From assembly GCA_016716715.1 (NCBI GenBank), contig JADJVE010000004.1, positions 124,001-188,000 on the forward strand: 64,000 bases of DNA. The letters are read 5' to 3'. The position numbers and the translations under genes were made by a program. How positions within the stretch are numbered: position 1 is the first letter of the stretch; each line of letters starts with the position of its first letter. Under the pieces are notes generated by a model. That model worked only from the letters and a program-made list of their open reading frames with translations. It was not told the DNA's origin and searched no databases. This DNA is from Acidobacteriota bacterium (GTDB lineage: Bacteria; Acidobacteriota; Thermoanaerobaculia; UBA5066). Shown here one piece after another: positions 8,192 through 16,521 of this stretch.

Positions 8192-8484
8192 TGCCGAAGG
8201 TCGTCTTCCTGAACGAGGGCCGCCGCTCCGAGGTGGCCGCCGGCACGACCGTCCTCGCGGCCGCCGACGCGCTGCGCGTCCCGATCGGCCGCGTCTGCGG
8301 CGGCGGGGGCACGTGCTCGACGTGCCGCGTCGAGGTCGTGGCCGGGTCCGAGAATCTCTCTCCAATCGGGGAGAACGAGATCGCCTACGACCTCGGACCG
8401 AACGTGCGACTCGCGTGCCAGGCGCATGTGCTCGGCGACGTCGGCGTCCGGGTCCTCGTGATCCCGCGCGCCCTGGTGGTGTGA
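8191..8484 (+). CDS. 2Fe-2S plant-type ferredoxin
   Basis: 97 residues. The loop VCGGGGTCSTCRVEV gives Cys-x5-Cys-x2-Cys at about residues 36, 42 and 45, and a fourth Cys lies in RLACQAHV. This is the beta-grasp 2Fe-2S ferredoxin pattern (YfaE or adrenodoxin-like). It would serve as a cytoplasmic one-electron carrier; the partner is unknown. The start overlaps the dehydrogenase stop by one base (TGATG). Given queG and the Rieske fusion upstream, electron supply to those proteins is possible but only inferred from the shared operon. Confidence 0.85.
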   Translation: MPKVVFLNEGRRSEVAAGTTVLAAADALRVPIGRVCGGGGTCSTCRVEVVAGSENLSPIGENEIAYDLGPNVRLACQAHVLGDVGVRVLVIPRALVV

Positions 8485-8485
8485 C

Positions 8486-9211
8486 GTGAGCCGCCCCTCC
8501 GTCCGCCGCGCGCTCAAGCGCTCCGGGGTCGTCCTGCCGCCCCGGCCTCCGCGCACGGGGCCGCGCAACCTCGGCAGGGTCCCGCCGCCGAAGATCTTCC
8601 TTCCCGGCGAGAGCGCCGAGGCGGGAGTCGTCGACTTCTCCGCGATCTTCGGGCGGACCGCGCCCGTCGAGATGGAGATCGGCGTCGGCAAGGGCCGCTT
8701 CCTCCTCGGCGCCGCGGCCGCGGACCGGGAGCGCGACTTCTTCGGCCTCGAGATCGAGGCGGAGTACGCGGCGATCGTGCGGGTGCGGGCGGAGCGCGCG
8801 GGCCTCACGAACGTCCGCGTGGAGCGGCTCGACGGCAAGGCATTCGTGCGCGCGCGCCTCGCCGCCGGCTGCCTCGCGGCGCTGCACGTCTACTTCCCGG
8901 ACCCGTGGCCCAAGAAGCGGCACCACAAGCGCCGCCTCGTGGCCCCCGAGTGGGCCTCCGCGGCGGCGCGCGCGCTCGAGCCTGGCGGCCTCCTGCGCGT
9001 CGCGTCGGACCACGCGGAGTACTGGGCCGTGATCGACGCCGTCCTGTCTGCGGAGCCTCTCTTTGCGAAGCTCTCTCCCGAGGAGGCCGGCGAGTGGTCG
9101 ACCGGCACGAACTACGAGTTGAAGTTCCTGAGAAGCGGCCGGCCCATCCGGAAGGCCGTCTTCCGCCGCGTCACGACTCCGGCGTCCGCTCCATCGCCAG
9201 CAACGGCTTGA
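8486..9211 (+). CDS. trmB: tRNA (guanine-N7-)-methyltransferase
   Basis: 241 residues from GTG 8486. TrmB makes m7G46 in tRNA with SAM. The SAM motif EIGVGKGRFLL and the family hallmark FPDPWPKKRHHKRR with the following Leu/Val are clear, as is the C-terminal ELKFLRSGRPIRKAVF. There is an N-terminal extension of about 55 Arg/Pro-rich residues before the catalytic core, which could be shorter if a later start is used. Its end overlaps the convergent pgsA gene by 41 bases. Confidence 0.9.
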   Translation: MSRPSVRRALKRSGVVLPPRPPRTGPRNLGRVPPPKIFLPGESAEAGVVDFSAIFGRTAPVEMEIGVGKGRFLLGAAAADRERDFFGLEIEAEYAAIVRVRAERAGLTNVRVERLDGKAFVRARLAAGCLAALHVYFPDPWPKKRHHKRRLVAPEWASAAARALEPGGLLRVASDHAEYWAVIDAVLSAEPLFAKLSPEEAGEWSTGTNYELKFLRSGRPIRKAVFRRVTTPASAPSPATA

Positions 9212-9737
9212 GGAACTTCCGGAAGTAGTCGAAGCCCGAGACGAGGGCCATGGCCATCATGACGTAGAGGGCCGCGCGGCCCGTCTTGCGCCAGAGGCCG
9301 ATGTCGTCGAGCTTCGCGCCGAGGATCATGAGCGAGATCCCGACGATCTGCGTCCCCATCTTCCACTTGCCGAGCTTGCTCGCCGCGATCGTGATCCCGT
9401 GCGTCGCCGCGATCGAGCGGAGACCCGACACCGCGAACTCGCGCCCGATGATGATGCAGACCGCCCACGCGTCCGCCTCCTGGAGATCCACGAGCGAGAT
9501 GAGCGCCGCCGAGACGAGCAGCTTGTCCGCGATGGGGTCGAGCAGCGTCCCGACCGTCGTCACCTTCTTGTACCTGCGCGCGAACCAGCCGTCCGCCCAG
9601 TCCGTGAGCGCGGCGAGGAGGAACACGGCCAGCGCCATGTATTCGCGCGCCGGCAGCTTCGTCAGAAGGAGGACGACGAGGAGCGGAACGAGAAAGATGC
9701 GAAGGAGGGTCAGGGCGTTTGGAACGTTGAAGAACAC
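9171..9737 (-). CDS. pgsA: CDP-diacylglycerol-glycerol-3-phosphate 3-phosphatidyltransferase
   Basis: 188 residues from GTG 9737. It makes phosphatidylglycerol phosphate at the inner membrane. The CDP-alcohol phosphotransferase signature is complete: DWADGWFARR followed by GTLLDPIADK (residues about 46-72). Several membrane helices are visible (PNALTLLRIFLVPLLVVLL, LISLV, AALYVMMAMALVSG). TAGAAT lies 9 bases before the GTG and no Shine-Dalgarno is present. The 3' end overlaps trmB tail to tail by 41 bases. Confidence 0.92.
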   Translation of the reverse strand: MFFNVPNALTLLRIFLVPLLVVLLLTKLPAREYMALAVFLLAALTDWADGWFARRYKKVTTVGTLLDPIADKLLVSAALISLVDLQEADAWAVCIIIGREFAVSGLRSIAATHGITIAASKLGKWKMGTQIVGISLMILGAKLDDIGLWRKTGRAALYVMMAMALVSGFDYFRKFLKPLLAMERTPES

Positions 9738-9746
9738 CGGGCCGGG

Positions 9747-9752
9747 ATTCTA
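9747..9752 (-). promoter_or_regulatory. TAGAAT -10 box of pgsA
   Basis: TAGAAT on the - strand ends 9 bases before GTG 9737 with no ribosome site between, consistent with a leaderless mRNA. Confidence 0.45.
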
Positions 9753-9812
9753 GACCCCGCGTTCCGCTCACGCTGGACAGCCCGCCCCGCGGGGCCGAGA
9801 ATCCCCCTGGTC

Positions 9813-11258
9813 ATGGCCGCGCCCCCCATCGTCTTCGGGACGGACGGCTGGCGCGGCCAGATCGCCCGGGACCTCACGTTCGCGTCCGTCCTGCGCGTCG
9901 TCGACGCCGCCGGCGCCTGGAATGTCTCGCCCGAAAACACCGAGCCCGGCGACCCGTGGACGATTCCGCTGGTCCACGACACGCGCTTCCTCTCGCCCGA
10001 GCTCGCCGCCGAGGGCGCGGCCCGCCTCGCCTCGCAGGGATTCCGCGTTCTCCTGACCGACCGCCCCGTGCCGACGCCCTGCGCGTCGTGGCACGTCAAG
10101 TCCCGCGGCCTGCGAGCGGGCCTCGCGATCACGGCCTCGCACAACCCGGCGCTCTGGAACGGCGTGAAGGTCAAGTCGTGGTTCGGCGGCAGCGCGACGC
10201 CCGCGACGTACGACGCCGTCGCGCGTTCCGCGGACCGCCCGCTCCCGGCCCGGGCCGGCGGGGCCGTCGAAAGGCTCGACCTGCACGCCGGCTACCGCGA
10301 GGCGATCACGGAACGCGTAGACCTCGCCGCGATCCGCAGCGCCGGCCTGAACGTCCTCTTCGACTCGATGCACGGGGCGGCCGGCACGCTGCTCGAGGAG
10401 ATCGTCGGGACCGGCCACGCGACGCGGGTCACGACGCTCCGCGCCGCGCGCGACCCGCTCTTCGGCGGCGTCAACCCGGAACCCATCCCAGCCCACCTCG
10501 GCGCGTCGCGCGACGAGCTGAGGCGCGAGCGCTACGGCGTCGTCCTGGCGAGCGACGGCGACGGCGACCGCCTCGGCGTCCTCGACGCGAACGGCACGTT
10601 CGTGACGCCCCACCGGATCCTCGCGCTCCTCGCCGAGAGCCTCACGGCCCGCGGGCGCATCTCCGGAGGCATCGCGAAGACGTTCTCCACGTCCCTTCTC
10701 CTCGACCGCGTCGCGGCGCGCATGGGAGTTCCCCTCTACGTGACGCCGATCGGCTTCAAGCACATCGCCGAGAAGATGATGTCCGGCGAGGTCGCGATCG
10801 GCGGCGAGGAGTCCGGCGGCCTCGGCGTCTCGTTCTACCTCCCGGAGCGCGACGGCGTCCTCTCGGCGCTCCTCGTCCTCGAGGCCATCGCCCATTCGGG
10901 CGGGTCGTTCGACGCCCTCCTGAAGAAGCAGGACGCGGCCTACGGCGCCTTCGCGTACGGGCGCCGCGACCTGCACCTGCCGATGCCGGTCCTCCGGGCG
11001 TTCGTCGCGGACCTCAAGGCGCAGCCGCCCGCGAACCGAGCCGGCCAGAAGGTGACGGGCGTCGAGGACCTCGACGGCGTGAAGCTGGTCTTCGGCGAAC
11101 GCGGCTGGCTCCTCCATCGCCTCTCGGGCACGGAGCCGATCATCCGCATCTACGCCGAGCACGAAGACGAGGCTGTGGTCGAGCGGCTCCTCGCGGAAAC
11201 GGTCGACGAACTCCACCGCCGCAGCGGCACGGCCGCCCCCCCCCCCCGCCGGACCTGA
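9813..11258 (+). CDS. Phosphoglucomutase/phosphomannomutase family protein
   Basis: 481 residues. All four alpha-D-phosphohexomutase signatures are present: GTDGWRG near the N terminus, the phosphoserine loop ITASHNP (about 108-114), the metal loop DGDGDR (about 250), the sugar loop GGEESGG and the phosphate loop RLSGTEPIIR. It interconverts hexose 1- and 6-phosphates for glycan or glycogen metabolism. The longer reading frame upstream is antisense to pgsA and not coding. ATG 9813 follows GAGAAT at 9797-9802 by 10 bases. The last codons include a run of 12 C (11236-11247), so the true C terminus may differ if the run length is wrong. Confidence 0.92.
   Translation: MAAPPIVFGTDGWRGQIARDLTFASVLRVVDAAGAWNVSPENTEPGDPWTIPLVHDTRFLSPELAAEGAARLASQGFRVLLTDRPVPTPCASWHVKSRGLRAGLAITASHNPALWNGVKVKSWFGGSATPATYDAVARSADRPLPARAGGAVERLDLHAGYREAITERVDLAAIRSAGLNVLFDSMHGAAGTLLEEIVGTGHATRVTTLRAARDPLFGGVNPEPIPAHLGASRDELRRERYGVVLASDGDGDRLGVLDANGTFVTPHRILALLAESLTARGRISGGIAKTFSTSLLLDRVAARMGVPLYVTPIGFKHIAEKMMSGEVAIGGEESGGLGVSFYLPERDGVLSALLVLEAIAHSGGSFDALLKKQDAAYGAFAYGRRDLHLPMPVLRAFVADLKAQPPANRAGQKVTGVEDLDGVKLVFGERGWLLHRLSGTEPIIRIYAEHEDEAVVERLLAETVDELHRRSGTAAPPPRRT
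11236..11247 (+). repeat. C12 homopolymer in the hexomutase 3' end
   Basis: Twelve consecutive C about 10 bases before the stop at 11258. It is either a slippage-prone tract or a base-calling artefact; a change in length would alter only the last few residues. Confidence 0.8.
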
Positions 11259-11263
11259 CGGGC

Positions 11264-12547
11264 TCAGCGCGCGTCGGCCAGGACGTAGCCGGCGCCGACG
11301 AACCGCAGGACCGGCCCCGCGCCGAGGCCGGCGATCGGGTCCGATTCCTCGAGCAGCTCGGGCGTCAGGTCTCCCCCGTACGCCACGACCGCGCGTGCCG
11401 CGATCGTGAACGGGTTCTGTCGCTCCACCTCGAAGCGCGCGGGCTCCGACACGACGGAGAGCGCGACCGTGCCCGTGCCGAAGAGCTTCAGGAACGGCTG
11501 GACGATCTTGTCGCGGTACTCGAACGCCGGGTCCTCGCGGTACGTGAGCGCCTCGTCGAACCCGAGGAGCCTCGTCGTCTCGACCGACAGGAACTCGTTG
11601 GCGAGCGCCTTCAGGTAGGGAACGCGGCCCTGATCCGCGAGGAGGAGAGTTCCCTCCCCCGACGCCGTGACGAGGATGCCCGCGAGCGGGCCGTCGAGGC
11701 GGCCGTCCGTCACGAGCGACGGGACACCCTGACGCCCCACGACGACGCCGCGGCGGACCCTCAGCCCGCCCACGCAGGATGCCGACAGGAATCCGCCGGG
11801 CCTGGGCGTGAACGGCCCGACGGCCGACGCCACGTCGATTCGGGGAATGCTCCCCGAGCGCGGACGCACGCCCGAGCTGACGAGATTGCGCTTCCCGCTC
11901 GCCGCGAGCGAATCGAGGGGCTCGGGCTTTACGATCGGGGTCGGCTTCGTCTCGTCGCGCACCGCCGGCGCCGGACGCGTGGCGTTCGGGTTCGCGGCGG
12001 GCGTGAGGGCCGCGGCGCGGACCTCGGCGGCGGCGGCGCGGGCGGTCCGCGCGACCGAGTCGTCGCCCTCGGACCCGTCCTTGAGCTCGGCGCCCGCCAG
12101 CCGGAAGTGCTTCTGCGCGGTCTCGTAGGCGTCCGCGCGCTGGGCGATCAGCCCGAGCGTCAGGTGCGCTTTCCGGTGCGCCGGCGCGAGCGCGAGAACC
12201 TTTTCGAGCGGGTCCCTCGCCTCGGCGTCGCGGCCCGACTTGAAGAGAATCAACCCGAGGTTGAAGAGCAGGGGAACGGAGTCGTCGTGCTCCTGGAGGA
12301 GCTCGCGCGTCTTCGCCTCGGCGGGCCCGAACTGCCCGAGGTGAAAGAGCGTGATCGAGAGGTTCAGGAGGACCTCCGGATCCAGCGGGCGGAGCCGCTG
12401 GGCTTCGTCGAACTCGCGCCGCGCGGCCTCGTGGTGTCCACGGGCCATCTCCTCCTTGCCCCGGTTCAGGTGCAGAAGGAAGAGGCCGTGATCGAAGAAG
12501 GGTGCGGGCCGGAACGCCCGGGTCGTTTCGGAGCCGCGCGACGCCAT
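11264..12547 (-). CDS. TPR protein with C-terminal AIM24-like domain
   Basis: 427 residues. Residues about 20-165 hold four tetratricopeptide repeats (for example AARREFDEAQRLRPLDPEVLLNLS and DAEARDPLEKVLALAPAHRKAH). A Pro/Ala-rich linker follows. Residues about 240-427 resemble the AIM24 beta-rich domain (LLLADQGRVPYLKALANEFL, GTGTVALSVVSEP, IAARAVVAYGGDL). TPRs mediate protein contacts; bacterial AIM24 proteins have no settled function. It lies 10 bases downstream of the lytic transglycosylase gene and shares its transcript. The AIM24 assignment is by pattern only. Confidence 0.6.
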   Translation of the reverse strand: MASRGSETTRAFRPAPFFDHGLFLLHLNRGKEEMARGHHEAARREFDEAQRLRPLDPEVLLNLSITLFHLGQFGPAEAKTRELLQEHDDSVPLLFNLGLILFKSGRDAEARDPLEKVLALAPAHRKAHLTLGLIAQRADAYETAQKHFRLAGAELKDGSEGDDSVARTARAAAAEVRAAALTPAANPNATRPAPAVRDETKPTPIVKPEPLDSLAASGKRNLVSSGVRPRSGSIPRIDVASAVGPFTPRPGGFLSASCVGGLRVRRGVVVGRQGVPSLVTDGRLDGPLAGILVTASGEGTLLLADQGRVPYLKALANEFLSVETTRLLGFDEALTYREDPAFEYRDKIVQPFLKLFGTGTVALSVVSEPARFEVERQNPFTIAARAVVAYGGDLTPELLEESDPIAGLGAGPVLRFVGAGYVLADAR

Positions 12548-12557
12548 CCCGTCTCCC

Positions 12558-13298
12558 TTACTGCACCCGTCCGAGGACGGGAGCGGGGCGCGCCGAAGCG
12601 ACGTCGCCCGTATTCGAGAACACCGCGGTCCCGTCCACGCGCGAGACCTTCACGGTCGTCGCCCGTGTCGCCATCCGGACGGAGCCCGTCGGGACGCCCC
12701 GGAAGGCGCCGCCGACCGCGGGCACCGACGTTCCGCGGTGGGCGACGAGGACGCGCCTCACGAACTCGCGTGTTTCCGCATAGGGCGGCACGCCGGCGTG
12801 CTTCGCAACGGCGTTCTCGCCCGCGTTGTAGCCCGCGACGGCCAGCACGACGTCGCCTTTGAAGAGGGCGAGGAGCGCCGAGAGGTACCGCACGCCGCCG
12901 CGGATGCACTGCTCGGCGTCGAAGCGGTCCGACACGCCGAAGCGCTGCGCGGCCGCGGGCATCAGCTGCATCAGCCCACGGGCGCCCTTCTTGGACACGG
13001 CCCTCGGGTTGAAATTGGATTCGACCAGCATGACGCTCTTCACGAGCGTCGCGTCGACGCCTTCGGCGCGCGCCTCGGCCTCGATGATCGGGTCGAACGG
13101 GGTGGGCGTCGCCCTGCGGTCCACGAGATAGGAGTCGGAAGGGGCGGCGCCGTTCACGCGCCAGCCGCTCCCGATCGCGTCGTTGAAGATGAGGGCCGAG
13201 CCGTCCGCCTGGCGGACGAGGTGCACGTCGGCTAGAGCGGCGGTCGCGCACAGCGACACCGCGAACGCTCCCCGGGCGGCAAAGCGGCCGAAGGACAT
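12558..13298 (-). CDS. Secreted lytic transglycosylase (SLT domain)
   Basis: 246 residues with a signal peptide (residues 1-23, ending AALA). The SLT goose-lysozyme-like core spans about 75-185: the catalytic Glu in MLVESNFNP, then GARGLMQLMP, and AVAGYNAGENAV. It cleaves murein glycan strands in the periplasm with 1,6-anhydro product. The ~60 residues after the core are unassigned. ATG 13298 has a perfect TATAAT at 13308-13313, 9 bases upstream, and no Shine-Dalgarno sequence. Confidence 0.88.
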   Translation of the reverse strand: MSFGRFAARGAFAVSLCATAALADVHLVRQADGSALIFNDAIGSGWRVNGAAPSDSYLVDRRATPTPFDPIIEAEARAEGVDATLVKSVMLVESNFNPRAVSKKGARGLMQLMPAAAQRFGVSDRFDAEQCIRGGVRYLSALLALFKGDVVLAVAGYNAGENAVAKHAGVPPYAETREFVRRVLVAHRGTSVPAVGGAFRGVPTGSVRMATRATTVKVSRVDGTAVFSNTGDVASARPAPVLGRVQ

Positions 13299-13307
13299 AG
13301 CCTACAA

Positions 13308-13313
13308 ATTATA
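13308..13313 (-). promoter_or_regulatory. Consensus TATAAT -10 box of the lytic transglycosylase
   Basis: Perfect TATAAT on the - strand, 9 bases before ATG 13298. There is no room for a ribosome site, so this is a strong leaderless-promoter candidate. Confidence 0.55.
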
Positions 13314-13322
13314 GACGATGGC

Positions 13323-16070
13323 TCAAGACGCCTGTCCGGTGAGCCTTTCCCGGACCCGGGCCACCCCCGCCGCGAGGGCCGGCTCGATGGCGGCGGCGTC
13401 CTTTCCGCCGGCCTGGGCGAGGTCGGGCTTGCCCCCGCCCTTCCCGCCGACGAGGGGCGCCATCGTCTGCGCGAGATCGTGGGCGGACACGCGGGAGACG
13501 ACGTCCGCCGTGACCGCCGCGAGAAGCGTGACCTTGCCTTCGAACTCGGTCCCGAGAAGGACGACGCCGGACTTCAGCTTCCCGCGGAACGTGTCGGCGA
13601 GATTTCGCAGCTCGTTCGTGGGGAGGGACGGAACTCTCCGTGCGAGGACCTTCACCCCGCCGATCTCCTCGATGCCGTCGGCATCGGAACCAGAGGATTC
13701 GGAAGAAGAAGAGGAAGATCTCTTTGAAGGTGAAGAGTCGGATGCGAGAGCCAGATCGCGCTTGAGGCCCGCGACCTCCTTCTCTTTCCTTCTAAGAAGA
13801 TCCTGAATCTCCTTGAATTTCGCAGGGAGCTCGTCGAGAGGCACGTTGGCCGCATGCGTGAGCTGTCCCAGGATCTCTTCGTCTTTCTGCAGACGCTCGA
13901 CCGCGTTCAGCGCCGTCACCGCCTCGATGCGGCGGACGCCGGCCGCGAGACCCTTGTCCGCGAGGATCTTGAAGGCGCCGATCTCCCCCGTGCGGCTCAC
14001 GTGGCAGCCGCCGCAGAGCTCGGTCGAGAAGCCGGGCACGTCCACGACGCGAACGCGCTCGCCGTACTTCTCGCCGAAAAACATCATGGCGCCCTTCTTC
14101 TTCGCCTCGTCCATGGACATGACGGCCTTCCCCACCTCGCGGTCGCGCAGGACCTCCTCGTTCACGAGGCGCTCGATCTCGCGGATCTCCGCGGCGGTCG
14201 TCGGGCGCGAGGCGGCATAGTCGAAACGCAGGCGGTCGGGCGCGACGAGCGAGCCCATCTGCCGAACGCTCTCCCCGAGCACCTGCCGCAGCGCGGCGTG
14301 CAGCAGGTGCGTCCCGGTGTGGTTCGCCTGCGTCCTGCGGCGGGTCCATTCGTCGACGGCGAGAGTCACCGTTTGACCGGGAGAAAGAGAACCGGAAGAA
14401 ATTCTTAGGAGGTGAAGAGTGCTGCGGCCGTTGGGAGCGCGCCGCGTGTCGAGGACGGCGGCAGCGCCCGGTTCGCCCGTCGAATCCTTCCAGAGGAATT
14501 CGCCCTGGTCCGCCACCTGGCCGCCGCCCTCGGGATAGAAGACGGTGCGGTCCACAACGCACCAGCCCCTCTCCCCCTTTCTAAGAAAATCGATCTTCTC
14601 CCCGGTCTTCTCCGAAAGCAGCCCGAGTACTTTCGCGCCCTCGAGCCGCACGAAATCCTGCTCGGGATACCCGCGGAATTCGGTCGTCCACGAGGGATCG
14701 AGCTGGTCGTCGGCGGGAAGTCCGCTCTCGCCTTCAAACTTCGAAGCTCCTTTGCTGCGCTCGCGGGCGGCGGCAAGCTCGCTCTCGAAGCCCGCGCGGT
14801 CCACCTGGACACCCTCATCAGAAGAAATCTCTTCGATGAGCTCGAGAGGAACGCCGTGCGTGTCGTAGAGGCGGAAAGCCGCCGCACCCGGCAGCGTCGT
14901 CTGCCCTTCCCGCCGCGCGGCGGAGATCGCCTCGCCGACGCGGTCGGCGCCCACGGACATGGTTCGCCGGAAGCCTTCTTCTTCGACCCGGATGGTGTCC
15001 GCCGTCGTTTTCCGCTGACTGCCGTTCGGGTCGTGAAGATGAATTCCTTCGAACGACTGGAAGACGGGCGTCGTGAGGTCGGCGAGAAACGGCCCCTCGA
15101 TGCCGAGGCGCCGCCCGTAGCGCAGCGCCCGCCGAATCACCTTTCTAAGAACATATCCGCGCCCCTCGTTGGACGGCAGGACGCCGTCCGAGACGAGCAT
15201 CGAGGCTGCGCGGGCGTGATCGGCCACGACGCGGAACGGCGCGTCCTCGACGGCCATGCCGCCCACGTACTTCTTCCCGGAGATCTCCTCGATCTTCCCG
15301 ATGATCCCGGCGAAGAGGTCCGTGTCGTAGTTGTTGTTCCTGCCCTGAAGGATCGCCGTGATGCGCTCGAGGCCCGCGCCCGTGTCGACGCTCGGCTTCG
15401 GGAGCGGGGTCTGCTTGCCCGATGCGTCGCGCTCGAACTGCATGAAGACGAGGTTCCAGATCTCCATGACGCGGTCGCCGTTCCCGTTCGGCGTCGCGTC
15501 GCCGGGCACCGACGGCCCCTGGTCGTAGTGGAGCTCCGTGCACGGCCCGCAGGGTCCCGTGTCGCCCATGGACCAGAAGTTGTCCTTCTCGCCGAAGCGG
15601 GCGATGCGCTCCTTCGGAAGATACTTGCCCCACAGCTCGGCCGCCTCGTCGTCGTCGGTGTAAACCGTGGCCCAGAGACGCCCGGCGTCGAGGCCGTAGA
15701 ACGACTTCGAGGTGACGAGCTCCCAGGCGAAGTCGATCGCGTCCTTCTTGAAGTAGTCGCCGAACGAGAAGTTTCCGAGCATCTCGAAGAACGTGTGGTG
15801 GCGCGCCGTGTACCCGACGTTGTCGAGGTCGTTGTGCTTTCCGCCCGCCCGAACGCACTTCTGCGAGGACGTCGCGCGCACGTACGCACGCTTCTCCCGC
15901 CCGAGGAAGAGGTCCTTGAACTGATTCATCCCGGCGTTCGTGAAGAGGAGCGTCGGGTCCTCGGCGGGGACGAGGGACGAGGACGCCACGCGCGCGTGCC
16001 CCTTGCCCTCGAAATAGGAGAGGAACGTTTCGCGGACCCTGCGGGAGGTCCAGCCTTCAGAGGTCGTCAT
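13323..16070 (-). CDS. alaS: Alanyl-tRNA synthetase
   Basis: 915 residues, longer than the usual 870-880. Residues 1-460 form the catalytic and tRNA-recognition core (FTNAGMNQFKD, FEMLGNFSFGDYFK, NEGRGYVLRKVIRRA). The editing domain has HTGTHLLHAAL and the Cys/His site CGGCHVSRTGEIG, and a DHHA1 domain ends the protein with GGKGGGKPDLAQAGG. A Ser-rich insert (SKRSSSSSSESSGSD, about 780-795) lies between the coiled segment and DHHA1. At least six copies of the AT-rich dispersed word occur within this gene. It overlaps recX by 14 bases. Confidence 0.96.
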   Translation of the reverse strand: MTTSEGWTSRRVRETFLSYFEGKGHARVASSSLVPAEDPTLLFTNAGMNQFKDLFLGREKRAYVRATSSQKCVRAGGKHNDLDNVGYTARHHTFFEMLGNFSFGDYFKKDAIDFAWELVTSKSFYGLDAGRLWATVYTDDDEAAELWGKYLPKERIARFGEKDNFWSMGDTGPCGPCTELHYDQGPSVPGDATPNGNGDRVMEIWNLVFMQFERDASGKQTPLPKPSVDTGAGLERITAILQGRNNNYDTDLFAGIIGKIEEISGKKYVGGMAVEDAPFRVVADHARAASMLVSDGVLPSNEGRGYVLRKVIRRALRYGRRLGIEGPFLADLTTPVFQSFEGIHLHDPNGSQRKTTADTIRVEEEGFRRTMSVGADRVGEAISAARREGQTTLPGAAAFRLYDTHGVPLELIEEISSDEGVQVDRAGFESELAAARERSKGASKFEGESGLPADDQLDPSWTTEFRGYPEQDFVRLEGAKVLGLLSEKTGEKIDFLRKGERGWCVVDRTVFYPEGGGQVADQGEFLWKDSTGEPGAAAVLDTRRAPNGRSTLHLLRISSGSLSPGQTVTLAVDEWTRRRTQANHTGTHLLHAALRQVLGESVRQMGSLVAPDRLRFDYAASRPTTAAEIREIERLVNEEVLRDREVGKAVMSMDEAKKKGAMMFFGEKYGERVRVVDVPGFSTELCGGCHVSRTGEIGAFKILADKGLAAGVRRIEAVTALNAVERLQKDEEILGQLTHAANVPLDELPAKFKEIQDLLRRKEKEVAGLKRDLALASDSSPSKRSSSSSSESSGSDADGIEEIGGVKVLARRVPSLPTNELRNLADTFRGKLKSGVVLLGTEFEGKVTLLAAVTADVVSRVSAHDLAQTMAPLVGGKGGGKPDLAQAGGKDAAAIEPALAAGVARVRERLTGQAS
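13714..13732 (-). repeat. Dispersed AT-rich word in alaS, Ser-run copy
   Basis: The - strand reads CACCTTCAAAGAGATCTTC followed by CTCTTCTTCTTCC. In alaS the tail frame yields the Ser-run insert before DHHA1. Confidence 0.6.
13788..13803 (+). repeat. Dispersed AT-rich word in alaS
   Basis: CCTTCTAAGAAGATCC with exact core TTCTAAGAA at 13790-13798; read in alaS as DLLRRKEK. Confidence 0.65.
14394..14414 (-). repeat. Dispersed AT-rich word in alaS
   Basis: The - strand reads CACCTCCTAAGAATTTCTTC then CGGTTCTCTTTC; read in alaS as HLLRISSG. Confidence 0.6.
14575..14600 (+). repeat. Dispersed AT-rich word in alaS
   Basis: CCCTTTCTAAGAAAATCG then ATCTTCTCC, core at 14579-14587; the tail CCCCGGTCTTCTC also follows copy 1 at about 1223-1236. 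Read in alaS as KIDFLRKG. Confidence 0.7.
15138..15157 (+). repeat. Dispersed AT-rich word at a conserved alaS site
   Basis: CACCTTTCTAAGAACATATC, core at 15143-15151. It encodes the conserved GYVLRKV of AlaS using CTT and AGA codons that are unusual in these GC-rich genes. Confidence 0.65.
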
Positions 16071-16521
16071 CGGTCGGTTCGCCTTTCGTGCGGAGCGCCT
16101 CGAGGACTGCGGACGGCGCGAAGCCCCGCCTCACGAGGTGATCGAACAGTTTCTTCGACCGCGCCTGCCGCGTCAATCCAGCCGGCAGGGCCCGCGAGCG
16201 CTTCTCGAGCGCCCGCCAAAGGCTCCTCGCCTCGTCCGCCGGATCCAGAGCCGCGAGGGCGGCGTCCGCGTCCTTCCGTGAGACTCCCTTTGCGGCGAGC
16301 TCCGCCGCGATCCGCGAGCGGCCCCGCCCGGATCGCGAACGCGAGGCCGCGAGGGCGGCGGCGGTGCCGGCGTCGTCGAGGAGGCCCCGGTCGGCAAGCC
16401 GCTCGAGGCAGGCCTCGACGTCCTCGCGCGCGAACCCCTTCCGCAGGAGCTTCCGGCGCAGCTCCAGGCTCGTGTGGGCCCGGCGCGCCAGGAACGCGAG
16501 GGCGGATTCCCGGACCTGCAC
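16057..16521 (-). CDS. recX: RecX-type regulator of RecA
   Basis: 154 residues from GTG 16521, directly abutting the pilT stop. RecX caps and inhibits RecA filaments. The three-helix repeat pattern is clear: ALAFLARRAHTSLELRRKLLRKG, CLERLADRGLLDD and RIAAELAAKGVS. Length and the low-complexity Arg/Ala composition fit. recA itself is not in the window. It overlaps the alaS start by 14 bases; recX lying next to alaS is also seen in other bacteria. Confidence 0.85.
   Translation of the reverse strand: MQVRESALAFLARRAHTSLELRRKLLRKGFAREDVEACLERLADRGLLDDAGTAAALAASRSRSGRGRSRIAAELAAKGVSRKDADAALAALDPADEARSLWRALEKRSRALPAGLTRQARSKKLFDHLVRRGFAPSAVLEALRTKGEPTDDDL

Noticed and set aside
9956..12862. 968-codon + strand frame
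   Set aside because: Out-of-frame shadow of the hexomutase followed by antisense of the TPR and transglycosylase genes; a product of high GC third positions.
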